Source of the DNA: Microplitis mediator
Taxonomy: Eukaryota > Arthropoda > Insecta > Hymenoptera > Braconidae
Assembly (NCBI RefSeq): GCF_029852145.1
Contig: NC_079971.1
Span: 14,055,697-14,119,696, forward strand
Direction of reading: 5' to 3'
Length of the DNA stretch: 64,000 bases
A program made the position numbers and the translations under genes. The notes under the pieces are model-generated. The model was not told the origin of the DNA. It did no database searches and saw nothing but the letters and a program-made list of their open reading frames with translations. This document shows, in pieces, positions 53,884 to 64,000 of this stretch. How positions within the stretch are numbered: the stretch's first letter is position 1; the number at the start of each line of letters is the position of its first letter.

Positions 53884-54766
53884 GTACGTTATAATGTAAG
53901 CATTATTTGTGTGAGCATGTGTGATTGTATTTATTAAATATTCAATTATTAATAATATATAAATATAATGAACTATTCATATAATTAGATATTTAAATTT
54001 AATATGATTTATAAAGCGCATTCCACGCCATATAGACTATTTTTTAACCTAACCAAAAATTATTTTTTTGGAGTTTCTATAATTTCTTTAAGGTTATAAT
54101 AATTTATTTTATGAATAATTTTGGAATTATTGCTTTAAAAAAAATTACTAAAAATTATTACTAACTTACTATATTCGATTGAATAATTAAATTAAATTGA
54201 ATTATTAAAATTATTAAATTTATATGATTATATTTTTTAATAATTTCAATGAATAATTAATAATTATTAACATTACAATTAATAAACATAATTACAAAAT
54301 ATAATAATAATTATTATTGATTATTAATTCATTAATAACAATAATATTATAATATTATTATGTATATTTATAATTATGAGTCTGAATGTAGCAGACATCA
54401 GACAAATTTAAAATTACAAATAAACAGAGTAAATAATTGAAAAAAAAATATTTATATAAAATGCACTTAATAATTTTTGAATTTTTCGAATGTGCATTTT
54501 TTTAAATTTAATTTTATTAATCACTTACTCTATTTATTAATAATTTGAAATTTGTCTAATGTCTGCTACATTCACACTCATTTATAATTATATATTATTA
54601 CATTCGAATTATATTTTAAAATATTATATTTATTTATAATAATAAATATAAACAATAATGTTTATAAAAAAAATTTTTTATATACTTTATTACAGTTGGT
54701 AAAAAAATTTTTTCAATTATTTATTTACAAATTTTTTAATTTACTTTTTTTAATTTTTTTCACTAG

Positions 54767-55477
54767 AAAAAATCCAGGCCACCTCCAAAAACTCTAGCCG
54801 AGAGACAACGAGCTTACAGAATAAGAAAAAAATTAACGAGGGCAGCACAAAATACGTCCAAGTCCGTTGTACCCGCAATTACTGCACAGTTGGCACCATC
54901 AAGTCCTGATATAAGACTCACCATCATACAGCATGAAGCAGTCATCGAAACTGTACCATCTATGCCATCGAATAGAAAACGAAAAGCTCAAGAAAGTATC
55001 AAGGTATCGAGTAAAAACAAACGTCAATTGAATAGACTGGAACAACGTTCAACAGAAGTTGATAATTTTGATGAAATCCGTCAACTTCCAAGCCAATCCA
55101 TACAGTCTCCATACTTGCCCAATAATGAAATACAACAGGAATTGAATCAACAAATAGAAAATAGAGATTTTAATGAGTTGATACAACCGCAAAAACTTCA
55201 TGATGGTGATGATGGCGAGTATGCTGAGTCAGTCATTGAAGATGAACAAATTGATAATGAAGATGATTTCAATTTAGATGAGATTTTACTAGCAGAAGAT
55301 AATTCAAGTCATCCATATAGCGGCTATCGTTTGCATCGATCAGCGCATAAACTATTCCAAAAGATGTTCGTGGAAAATGATTTTGGTCACGTCTGTAATG
55401 TTTGTGATCGTCTATGGTTTTTAAATGATCTGAAAAATGGAAAACTTGAAGATGAAAATCTTCTTAAACAAATTACG
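54767..55477 (+). pseudogene. Helentron Rep-helicase, N-terminal exon
   Basis: The open frame starts KSRPPPKTLAERQRAYRIRK, the basic AERQRxYR start typical of insect Helitron proteins. A charged disordered region follows, then FGHVCNVCDRLWFLNDL, a C-x-x-C zinc-finger half. It ends at a donor (ACG|GTATGT, 55,477/55,478). The first ATG in this exon is at 54,890, but the frame is open upstream. Confidence 0.75.
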
Positions 55478-55556
55478 GTATGTCGAAATTTTATTTCTTA
55501 TAATTTATTTAACTAACACCTTATTAATTCTTGTCGCACAATATTTTTTTGTTCAG
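55478..55556 (+). other. 79-nt intron in the Helentron gene
   Basis: GTATGT...TTCAG. Joining the flanks keeps frame and continues family-like sequence (KQIT before, TFTNVADIKMCKTCN after). The intron contains an in-frame stop, so it must be removed. Confidence 0.8.
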
Positions 55557-57006
55557 ACCTTTACTAACGTTGCTGACATCAAGATGTGTAAGACTTGCAA
55601 TGTCAATGTTAAAAATGGCAAAATCCCGTCTTTGGCAACCTACAATGGTTTTAAATATCCAGATAAACCAGCGGACTTACCAGAATTAGACATCATTGCT
55701 GAACGATTTATATCACCGCGTCTCCCTTTTATACAGATACGTAGATTACGGCATTTTAACGGTCAATTCGCTATAACCGGACAAATCATTAATGTACCTG
55801 TTTCAGTTGACAATATGATAAAGCTTCTACCTAGGCCACTAGATGGTGAAGAAGAAGATTTTTATATTAATGTACACATCAAGAGAAAGCTTATTCATAA
55901 AACGAGTTATCTTCATGGGCTGGTTAGAAGATCTGTCATCAAACAATGGTTAACATATCTGGTTCAGACACCTTTATATAAGTATTTTGATATCAAAGTA
56001 GATGATTCCTGGTTCACAGCTAATGATAACATGATAATTGATTACCCGATTCTGTAGATCACATCATACCTGTTGACCCTGACTCTGTACAAACGTGAAT
56101 ACATATTGATGAATTAAGTGAGCACATTACAATTGATGAAAGTCTGACAGCGCAACAGCAAACTCTTATGTTGAACGAAGATCGATTCTTTCATATCGCT
56201 CCAGGCGAAAACGAAACTCCAATGGGTTTAATGTTTGATAAATATGCAGAGGAATTATCGTTTCCAGCCATTTACTAAGGACAATTTCGTGTGTTCCGAG
56301 ATAACAATACAGTGACACCATTTATGATGGCAACCAGTGAGTTGCGTCGTTCTGATAGGAGGGGAGTGACACCTAATAAACTTCTTTATACTGCGATAAA
56401 GATATTGCGAATAAGAGTTTGTGATGGTTTAAAGATTGGGTTCAAACATATCGGCACGAACACCAATACCTCTAAAGAGCAAGTTTTATCTGACGATTAT
56501 ATTAACACCTGTTTCGATAGCAATTTAGCTTTCATGAAATCGATACCTAATTCTGCAGCTTATTGGTCAGCGCGTAAGCGGGATCTGTTTGCAATGATGC
56601 GCCAGTTCGGACAACCAACCATGTTTTTGACGATCAGCGCTAATGAAATAGGCTGGCCGCATCTTTTAAAGCTTCTTCATAAACTTAATCATAACGGAGA
56701 AAGACTGACGAAGGAGCAGATTGAAACATTAAATTACTTTCAAAAAACAACCTTGGTCAATGAAGATGCCGTAACTTACGCAATTTACTTCAATAAGTTG
56801 GTTAATATCATCATGTTAATTTTACAATCGAAGAAAGTAAGTCCGTTTAAAAAATATAGAGTTCTTCATTACTTCAAACGCATTGAATTCCAACATAGAG
56901 GTAGTCCACACGCCCATATATTATTATGGTTGGATAATGCACCTAAGGACGGGTTGGGGGCGGACTATGAAGAAGCGATTGCCTTATTAATGCTCTTATC
57001 TCAGTA
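55557..57006 (+). pseudogene. Helentron HUH Rep domain (Helitron-like N)
   Basis: After the intron: CKTCNVNVKNGKIPSLATYN (second zinc-finger half) and FISPRLPFIQIRRL. A frame break occurs at about 56,055. The sequence continues with HIAPGENETPMG, then FPAIY before TAA (56,276-56,278), YWSARKRDLFAMMRQFGQP and FLTISANEIGWP. HUH motif is RGSPHAHILLWLDNAP at about 56,910. This domain nicks and joins the transposon ends during rolling-circle transposition. At least three breaks make it non-functional. Confidence 0.85.
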
Positions 57007-57008
57007 AG

Positions 57009-58380
57009 TTCATCAGAAGCTTCTGGACATATAAAACTTCAAACTCATAAGCATACTTTCACATGCTATAAAAATAGTCGCGCGAATGCTCGGCAATACA
57101 GGTTCGAGGCACCTTTCTTGCCTATTCGTAAAACAACCATTCTTATACCTCTAGAAAAAGAAAATCCAGAATTGAAAAGTCTACAATTACAGTACAAAAA
57201 TATACGAAAAAACTTAGAAGATAATGATTACGACAATATTGAAGAATTTTATTGAGCTAATCACATAATATCAGATGAAAATTATATGAACATTTTACGA
57301 GCTGGAATAACTCGACCGCGAGTATTTATAAAACGGCAACCTTCTGAAAAATGGTATAATTGTTTTAATCCTTTTATTCTTAACCTGGTTGGGTCTAACA
57401 TAGATTTTCAATTCATCACTGAAGAATGTTCATGCGCCCAGTATGTCGTTGATTATATCACTAAGACAAACAGAGGAATTAGCAATTTGCAACAGAAACT
57501 CGTTGAGATTATAAATGAGAATCCAGACTTTGATATCATCGCTGCAACCAAAAAACTTAGTGTTAACGTACCCACTAGTGTTGAAATGTCAAGTCAAGAA
57601 GCTGCTTGGTTTTTATTACGGGAACCCATGTCCAAGGCGTCGGTAGTTGTCGATTATATACCTACTTATTGGCCACAACACCGAGAACGAATCAGAAAAA
57701 CTCTAAAGGAACTAGCACAACTTGATGATGATGATATACGCATATGGAAGGAGAATTGGTTTGATAAGTACAAAAAAAGACCCGATGAACTGGACCACAT
57801 CACTCTAGCCCAGTTTGTTTCTCGGTATAGTGTCACTGCTAAAGGAAATGTAAAATTACGTAAATCTCCTAAAATTATAAGATATCGAAGTTATGACATG
57901 GGAAAAGAATTATCGGAATATAAGAGAGAAATGGTTACTCTACACATTCCTTTTAGGATTGAAGAAATTGATATTCTGGCAGACATGAAATTTCTACGTA
58001 TTTTTGATGAAAATGAAGCCGTTATAATGGAACGCAGAAAATAATTCAAATCTAATTTAGATATTGCCAAAACTATGGAAATTTGTGCACAATTATGTCG
58101 GCAAGAAATTGAGCTCGATAATTCACAGGACCATCGCAATCAGGTTTATGTCGAGGATATTCCCGATCCATGTTAACACCTTTTTCAAGATCCTCATTCA
58201 AGAGACAACGATGACGTAGTAGCAGCGACGATGAATAAGCTTGAAGCAATATGGAAAAAGAAAGACAACTTGATGGAGACACAAGAATTTCTCCAGTTGA
58301 TGAGAAAATCAAACACGAGGAATTTGAATTGGCACAACATATTATATGGTTGTTCACTTCCACAAATCCACTCCCGTTAC
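57009..58380 (+). pseudogene. Helentron Rep C-terminal region with catalytic Tyr pair
   Basis: Starts after TAA (57,005-57,007) with HKHTFTCYKN and RFEAPFLPIRKT. A TGA near 57,254 precedes RVFIKRQPSEKWYNCFNPFI, SNIDFQFITEECSCAQYVVD and DYITKTNRG. The two tyrosines of YVVDYITK fit the Y2 active site of Helitron Rep. After a stop (58,042-58,044) the linker toward the helicase continues, decayed, to 58,383, where the foldback element is inserted. Confidence 0.8.
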
Positions 58381-58385
58381 AACTA

Positions 58386-60262
58386 CACTAATGGAAAAAA
58401 TTAAAGGATCAAAAAAAAATTCTAAATTTTTAGGCGATTTTCAACAGGCTCTAACTTTGAGAGAAATGGTCGTACAAGAAAATAAAAAAAGGAAATTGTA
58501 GCTCCAAGTATCTACTTTTTGGATTAGAACTTAAAAATTTTTTAGCGTCAGCATTTTTTGAGTAATCTTAGAAAAACCAACGACAAAAAAATTGTCAAAT
58601 TTTTTTAATTTTTTTTTTTTGGTCTCCGGGAGTGGAAAAAATTATTTTTGCTTAACCACCATAAGGGTCGGATACCTTCATTATTCAGCTTTAATTTCTT
58701 TTTTTATGGACCTTGATACGTCCACTTCTCGCCGAGATATCGGTCTTCAAATGGAAAAGGATCCTTTTGTCTTTGATTATCGATATCTCAGAAACTGATG
58801 ATTGCACAGAAGTTAATGGTGGGTTTTAAAAACTTGAATAAATTCCCTTCAACGATTAGCTATTGCTTTGTCGAAAAAAGAATTTTTTTCCTATCGTCAC
58901 ATGAATTTAAAAATGCAACCAAAAAAGGGCTTTTTGTGGTTTTTTGGAAAATCAAACGCTGAAACGGAAATATTGTGGAAATCGATAATGTTAACTGTGC
59001 ATTTTACAGTTCAATATGTCCACAAAAACCCTGCAGAGAGCTAGATTAATCCAACCAGCCGTTTTTTTGTTTCACGCGATCAAATTTTTAAAAAAATTAA
59101 AGAATCACGTTTTTTGCTCTGAAAAGCTCATAATCTTTAACAAGATGAAAACAAACATTTTTTCGGAGCTTTGTCCACAATTTTATTGCAGACAGTGCTT
59201 AAATTTCCAAAGAAGAAAAAACTTTTTTTTCGAAACAAAAATTTCAAAAAAAAAAAAATTTTTTTTGAATTTAATGACTGAGAGATCAGTAAAATCACGG
59301 AATGCAGCGACGTAAACGTGTTAAAAATTATCGGGTGTTGGTTTTGTAAATTTCCTACAGTTATTCAAAAATAAAATTTTTTTGAAAAAATTTTTTTTTG
59401 AAAATTTTGTTTCAAAAAAAAAGTTTTTTCTTTTTTGGAAATTTAAGCACTGTCTGCAATAAAATTGTGGACAAAGCTCCGAGAAAATGTTTGTTTTCAT
59501 CTTGTTAAAGATTATGAGCTTTTCAGAGCAAAAAACGTGATCCTTTAATTTTTTTAAAAATTTGATCGCGTGAAACAAAAAAACGGCTGGTTGGATTCAT
59601 CTAGCTCTCTGCAGGGGTTTTGTGGACATATTGAACTGTAAAATGCACAGTCAACATTATCGATTTCCACAATATTTCCGTTTCAGCGTTTGATTTTCCA
59701 AAAAACCACAAAAAGCCCTTTTTTGGTTGCATTTTCAAATTCATGTGACGATAGGAAAATTTTTTTTTTCGAAAAAGCAATGGCTAATCGTTGAAGGGAA
59801 TTTATTCAAGTTTTAAAAACCCACCATTAACTTTCTGTGCGATCATTGGTTTCTGAGATATCGATAATCAAAGACAAAAGGATCCTTTTCCATTTGAAGA
59901 CCGATATCTCGGCGAGAAGTGGACGTATCAACTTCCATAAAAAAAAGAAATTAAAGCTGAATAATGAAGGTATCCGACCCTTATAGTGGTTAAGCAAAAA
60001 TAATTTTTTCCACTCCCGGAGACCAAAAAAAAAAAAATTAAAACAATTTGACAATTTTTCTGTCGTTGGTTTTTCTAAGATTACTTAAAAACTGCTGACG
60101 CTAAAAAATTTTTAAGTTCTAATCCAAAAAGTAGATACTTGGAGCTACAATTTCCTTTTTTTTTTTTTTCTTGTACGACCATTTCTCTCAAAGTTAGAGC
60201 CTGTTGAAAATCACCTAAAAATTTAGAATTTTTTTTTGATCCTTTATTTTTTTCCATTAGTG
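58386..60262. mobile_element. 1,877-bp foldback element inserted at TA in the Helentron helicase
   Basis: CACTAATGGAAAAAATTAAA after TA (58,384-58,385) mirrors the right end TTTTTTCCATTAGTG before TA (60,263-60,264). The arms of about 930 bp are near-identical inverted copies. Removing the element plus one TA restores the helicase frame into the Walker A region. TA duplication and CACTR ends suggest a Tc1/mariner-type non-autonomous element. The half copy at 12,966 is related. Frames within the arms are artefacts of AT-rich inverted sequence. Confidence 0.95.
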
Positions 60263-60264
60263 TA

Positions 60265-61756
60265 GTTTTAACTGGTCCTGCTGGTTGTGGGAAAACATTC
60301 CTTATTAAACTTATTATGGAAATTTGTAATCGATATACTGATACGGATGGTTATTGTAATGCTTATCTTGCATGTGCATCAACAGGGAAGGCCGCAGTTG
60401 CTATAGGAGGCAGGACTGTACACATCGCATTCAAAATTACTCTGTCGAGTTTTCAAACACCATTATCAAACGAGGTCAAAGGTTTATATCGAACTTTATT
60501 CAAATACGTTAAGATGATACTGTTTGATGAAATCAGCATGATCGGGGCTGAAATGTTACAACGTATTGATCTAAGACTAAAAGAAATAACACGTAATTTT
60601 GATGCTGCTTTTGGTGGATTACATATAATTTAAATTGGTGATTTGAGGCAGCTGCCACCTGTCAGAGCTACTCCTATTTGGAAACAACAAGTCCAGCGAA
60701 TCGATAGTCAGCAATTATGGAGAGGAATTGCTTTTTATGAGTTAAATGAAGTCATGCGGCAAGAAAATGCTGAATTCTCATCACTGTTGACAAAGATTGG
60801 TAATGGAGATCAATTGGATGAACAACAGTTGCAATGGATTGAATCAAGGTTCTGAACAGAGGTAGAAGCACAAGAACGCTGGCCTAGTGGAATTCGTTTA
60901 TTCAATGACAAACATTCAGTTGATACTTATAATTTAAAAATTTTGAGTTCATCTGATGAAATGGCAAATTCAATTGCTGATGACGAAATAATAGGATGTG
61001 ACGGTGATCACGAAAAAGAAAGAGCTGCTAGAGAGAAGCTCCATAAGCTCAGTACAATCGACACAGGAGGATTACCCTATGATATTATTTTCGTTGTAGA
61101 TAAGCCATACATGATAACAACCAACATCGATCTCGCTGATGGTTTAGCTAATGGAGCGGTTAGTAAATTGTCATATGTTGAGTTGGGTGCTCAAAATGAA
61201 GTACTGCGAGTTTGGCTTTTATTTCCAAACGGCGTTGGTGTTAAAGCTCGTGGAAAAATGGCTGGTTATGCATACGCAAATGGAATCAGTAGAGAATTCG
61301 TTCCTATTAAACGTAGATCTGCAACAGTGCCTCTCAACCGAAATAAATCCATTCATGCTAAAAGAAATTATTTCCCACTCAAACCAGCTTGCGCGTTGAC
61401 AATTCACAAGTCACTAGGAGGAACATTTGATAAAATTGTGTACAAATACAACAAGACACATTCGCAACCTTTGGTCTACGTAGCCTTATTCAGGGTCACG
61501 TCTCAAGAAGGCCTTCATATTGTTTCTACTGATAACTGTCAACGTTTTTATCATGGTAGACGACGGAACGAAGCAATGCTTCTTTTACGCCAAGAATTTA
61601 TCAGGCTTTCTACTAATCTTACAACAATTGATCAGGTTATAATGAATAAAATAAATGAAGGAAATATGATTATCTTCTCGCTGAATTGCCAAAGTCTCCA
61701 GGCGCATACACGTGATCTCCGTGGTAACATTATACAGAACGCACATATTTTAATGT
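60265..61756 (+). pseudogene. Helentron PIF1-type helicase domain
   Basis: Walker A is VLTGPAGCGKTFLIKL at about 60,265. Walker B is MILFDEISMIGAEML, followed by GGLHII-stop-IGDLRQLPPV (TAA at 60,631-60,633), VMRQENAEFSSLLTKI, a TGA at 60,853-60,855, and NGAVSKLSYVE. C-terminal motifs are FPLKPACALTIHKSLGGTFD and PLVYVALFRVTSQEGLHIV. This is the 5'-3' SF1 helicase that unwinds DNA during rolling-circle transposition. Only two nonsense codons interrupt it after the foldback. Confidence 0.85.
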
Positions 61757-61827
61757 TATCAGTAGGGCCGGGAATTTGGTTTCGCTCAAAAAGAGAGATA
61801 GAAGATGGGCGGAGCCAAGTTTTCTGA
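61660..61827 (+). pseudogene. Start of Helentron C-terminal AP-type endonuclease, truncated
   Basis: MIIFSLNCQSLQAHTRDLRG and NAHILMLS correspond to the first strand and the LxLSET block of AP-type endonucleases fused to Helentron proteins. Similarity ends after LMLS at about 61,757, before the catalytic Glu. The remaining 24 residues (IWFRSKREIEDGRSQ) look unrelated, so the domain was truncated here. Confidence 0.65.
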
Positions 61828-62146
61828 TTGGCTAAAACTTTTCCCTAGATTTGGTATTTCTTTGTTCTCTGAAAGTGTTTTTTTTTTTTTTTTTTGTAAT
61901 GAATAAGAGCTATCACATTTATTATATTAATTTAGCTGTCAACCTTAGATATGTTAAATGGGTTATTTATCAAAACATGGCTAGTTTCACGATTATTAAT
62001 ATTGTATGTAAGTCGTATATACATGTAGAAGGAATGACTTAAAATCAGTTTTAGTAGGTTTTTTTTCCTTTATCAATACTGATTTTGAACGAATAATTGA
62101 ACTGCCAGTAAATCTTTTATGGGAAATTAGTTTTTGTTTAAGTAAC
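61828..62146. other. AT-rich stretch after the Helentron
   Basis: A T-rich tract at about 61,879-61,897 and AT-rich unique sequence. No gene. Confidence 0.5.
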
Positions 62147-62149
62147 TCT

Positions 62150-62614
62150 GAGGGCCAGTTTTTCAAACTGGGTTTATTTTTATCTAGGCTTAAATTATTA
62201 TTGCTGGTATATCTATGTATTATTCATTTTTTTTTTTATTCAGCTCGCTCCAATTTTAGAATTTAATGAAAAAGTATAGATTTTAAGCATAATTTTCGTA
62301 TATTATCTGTTTCCAAGAACTAGCATAAAAGTAAATTACTATGAATGTTTGAAACCTGAATTTTTCAGTTAATTTTTTTTTCAAATGTGTTCATTTTCAA
62401 TCCGGATTGATAATCTTGACAATTATAATCAAATTATACTTTCAGTACTAAGGTCCAGTTTTTCAATCCAAGACTTTTTTCATTCGGGATAAAATTGTTA
62501 TTGTTAGTGTATATATACACTATATTTAGTGAATATGTATACCTCTATAGATACATAGTCGATAATTATTTAATGCCGAATTTGAGAAATTTCAAATTAC
62601 AAAACTGGCCTCGA
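62150..62614. mobile_element. Probable MITE with CCAGTTTT termini
   Basis: GAGGGCCAGTTTTTCAA (62,150) mirrors TTACAAAACTGGCCTCGA (about 62,597-62,614). A second CCAGTTTTTCAATC at about 62,456 suggests a nested or tandem end. TATATACACTATATTTAGTG lies in the centre. Non-coding. Confidence 0.5.
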
Positions 62615-62846
62615 GGATTGAAATGTTTGTTAGTTGAACTATAATTTTATATTCAACGTTTTATTGAACTTAGGGTTTATTTAATTTCAGAAATGTATTA
62701 TTTTCTATTAACTACACACAGAGAATTTTATTATTCAATTTATTCAAACATTTTAGTTACCGGTCAGACATTTCCATATTCTTTAAAATTATCCTATCTG
62801 TTTAAGTAATTTTTAATGAAATTGAATTAATCTTCATAGCACAGGT

Positions 62847-63335
62847 TGCTTCAGCAAAAGTTTACTTTCCAGAAGTTTCCTTGATTTTTTCGTCAAATGT
62901 CAATCAACTTCGGACTTTTCCGTTTTTAACGAAAATTTATATACAACTTGTTGTAAAATTTGACGTAAATTTACCACCTGAATTAGAATGCAAATTCACT
63001 TCCAAAGTTGACTAGAAAAAATTTATCCTCAATTTGCAGGCAAATTTTTATATCAATTTATTGTTAATTTGACTTGAAAATTGTTAATTATTTGCTTACC
63101 GCTAAAATGTAGAGATTTTTATGTATAAGTTTACTTACCTTTTGAAGTGGTAAGAATTAACATTACCGTCTTTTTTTTTTTTCTAGTAAAAAGTTACCTC
63201 TAAATTGAGCAAAAATTAACCGCAAATTTTTCTTTTCAACTTTTGCTGTTAAATTGTCAGCGAATTCAGGCAGCGAATTTCAGACCATTTCAATGTCAAA
63301 TTACTGTCAATTTCAAGCTATAATGGCTAATAGGG
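62847..63335 (+). mobile_element. Repeat family C, partial copy
   Basis: CTTCAGCAAAAGTTTACTTTC through AACATTACCG aligns with 45,640-45,960, and GAGCAAAAATTAACCGC through CTAATAGGG aligns with 46,550-46,678. Family D is absent here, showing that D is an insertion in the 45-kb copy. The left terminus is lost. Confidence 0.75.
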
Positions 63336-64000
63336 AAATTACGCTCTACAAAATAAATATAATTCACACACAGCATTGAAAATTTTTTAATGTTTCAAAA
63401 AAGCTATGACTTTATTTTAATAAATACAATAAAAAATAACCAAAAAACCTACCTGCAACGAGAAATTTATTACATTAATCCAACTAGGAATTTCATTGGC
63501 GATGCTACAACAATTAAGAAAATAGATGTAATTCAATCAAAATAGATAAAAAAAATATAATAATTGAAGGTTCACGGCCTTCAACACATAAATTATACTT
63601 TTCGAAAACTCTACAATCAGACTAATGAATGTTGATGCTCCATTTGCTAGTGTAAATGAAAGCTTGGAAATTAAGTCAAACCCGCCATCGGTATGGAGAA
63701 TTAGTTCTGCAACCTATCGTTTACTGAACTTGTAGAATTTAATAATGACTATCACGGCTTCGAACACTATCTGTCGCAAACACCGAAATCTGGTAAATAT
63801 TTTAATGCTCGGTTTAGTTATGAAGAAAAATTGAGTAGATTTATATAATTCATAATTCGGTACCCTGCTTGAAAAATCCGATAGATTTTTATACTGTACG
63901 TATAAGACCCTATACTTAACTGTAGCACTTCTCATGGAACTCATTAGTCCTTATAAAATTTCTATAGGAATTCATGAAAATCTAATAAACTCTATGAGAT
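63336..64000. other. Window end, no gene seen
   Basis: AT-rich unique sequence. A 76-codon minus-strand frame at 63,714-63,944 has no recognisable features. Confidence 0.5.

Larger units (their letters stand above)
53819..61827 (+). mobile_element. Helentron-type rolling-circle transposon, degenerate
   Basis: One collinear coding region encodes an N-terminal zinc-finger region, a HUH Rep nuclease with paired Tyr, a PIF1-type helicase and the start of a C-terminal AP-type endonuclease. A Rep-helicase-endonuclease fusion is diagnostic of Helentrons. It is interrupted by a foldback element (58,386-60,262) and by several stops. Exact termini were not identified. Confidence 0.85.

Noticed and set aside
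59016..59578. Mirror ORFs of 99 and 85 aa with nearly the same protein (FHAIKFLKKLK...)
   Set aside because: They are the two arms of the 58,386-60,262 palindrome read on opposite strands; AT-rich and Phe/Lys-biased, with no domain.
63714..63944. 76-aa minus-strand ORF near the window end
   Set aside because: No recognisable domain, start context or splice support.

Overview
The window is AT-rich eukaryotic DNA made almost entirely of transposable elements and virus-like remnants; I see no convincing conserved host gene. GT-AG introns, an R1-clade LINE, Tigger, hAT, CACTA-like, Helentron and Polinton/adintovirus-like sequences and many long foldback elements point to an insect. A hymenopteran, perhaps a parasitoid wasp, is my inference from protein style and cannot be proven here. 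A 100-bp run of N at 48,371-48,470 is an assembly gap.

Layout. 1-3.5 kb: decayed R1-clade LINE (+). 3.87-6.64 kb: non-coding candidate element with 15-bp terminal inverted repeats, carrying eight tiny hairpins with covarying stems. 6.86-8.06 kb: element with CCCGGG ends and GATC-rich subterminal repeats. 8.4-12.9 kb: a LINE (ORF1 plus endonuclease) split inside its endonuclease by a second, 5'-truncated LINE with an 18-bp target-site duplication (TSD). 12.97-15.0 kb: half a foldback element and repeats. 15.0-25.2 kb: a CACTA-like transposase gene (-) head-to-head with a six-exon BEN-domain gene (+). The transposase is broken by a three-deep nest: repeat family A, then an LTR retrotransposon, then an intact Tigger. 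25.46-26.43 kb: a near-perfect 968-bp palindrome. 27.3-38.1 kb: an endogenous Polinton/adintovirus-like locus with PolB, truncated integrase, collagen-motif protein, packaging ATPase and PLA2/pX-like protein. 38.1-48.4 kb: gene-poor, with a MITE, a ~570-bp duplication, a ~180-205-bp tandem repeat and foldback elements. 48.5-50.2 kb: hAT transposase remnant. 52.6-53.1 kb: a second CACTA-like C-terminus. 53.8-61.8 kb: a Helentron (Rep, PIF1-type helicase, start of a C-terminal endonuclease) with an intron and a 1.88-kb TA-flanked foldback inserted just before Walker A. 61.8-64 kb: MITE remnants and AT-rich DNA.

How the genes relate. The BEN/transposase pair shares a 423-bp intergenic region and looks like a two-gene transposon. 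The virus-like genes form a partial set: replication (PolB), integration (integrase) and packaging/virion genes (ATPase, PLA2/pX, collagen-motif protein), with no capsid or protease gene visible. Only the Tigger ORF and a few virus-like ORFs are uninterrupted. Several frameshifts lie in homopolymer runs, so some breaks could be sequence errors rather than decay.
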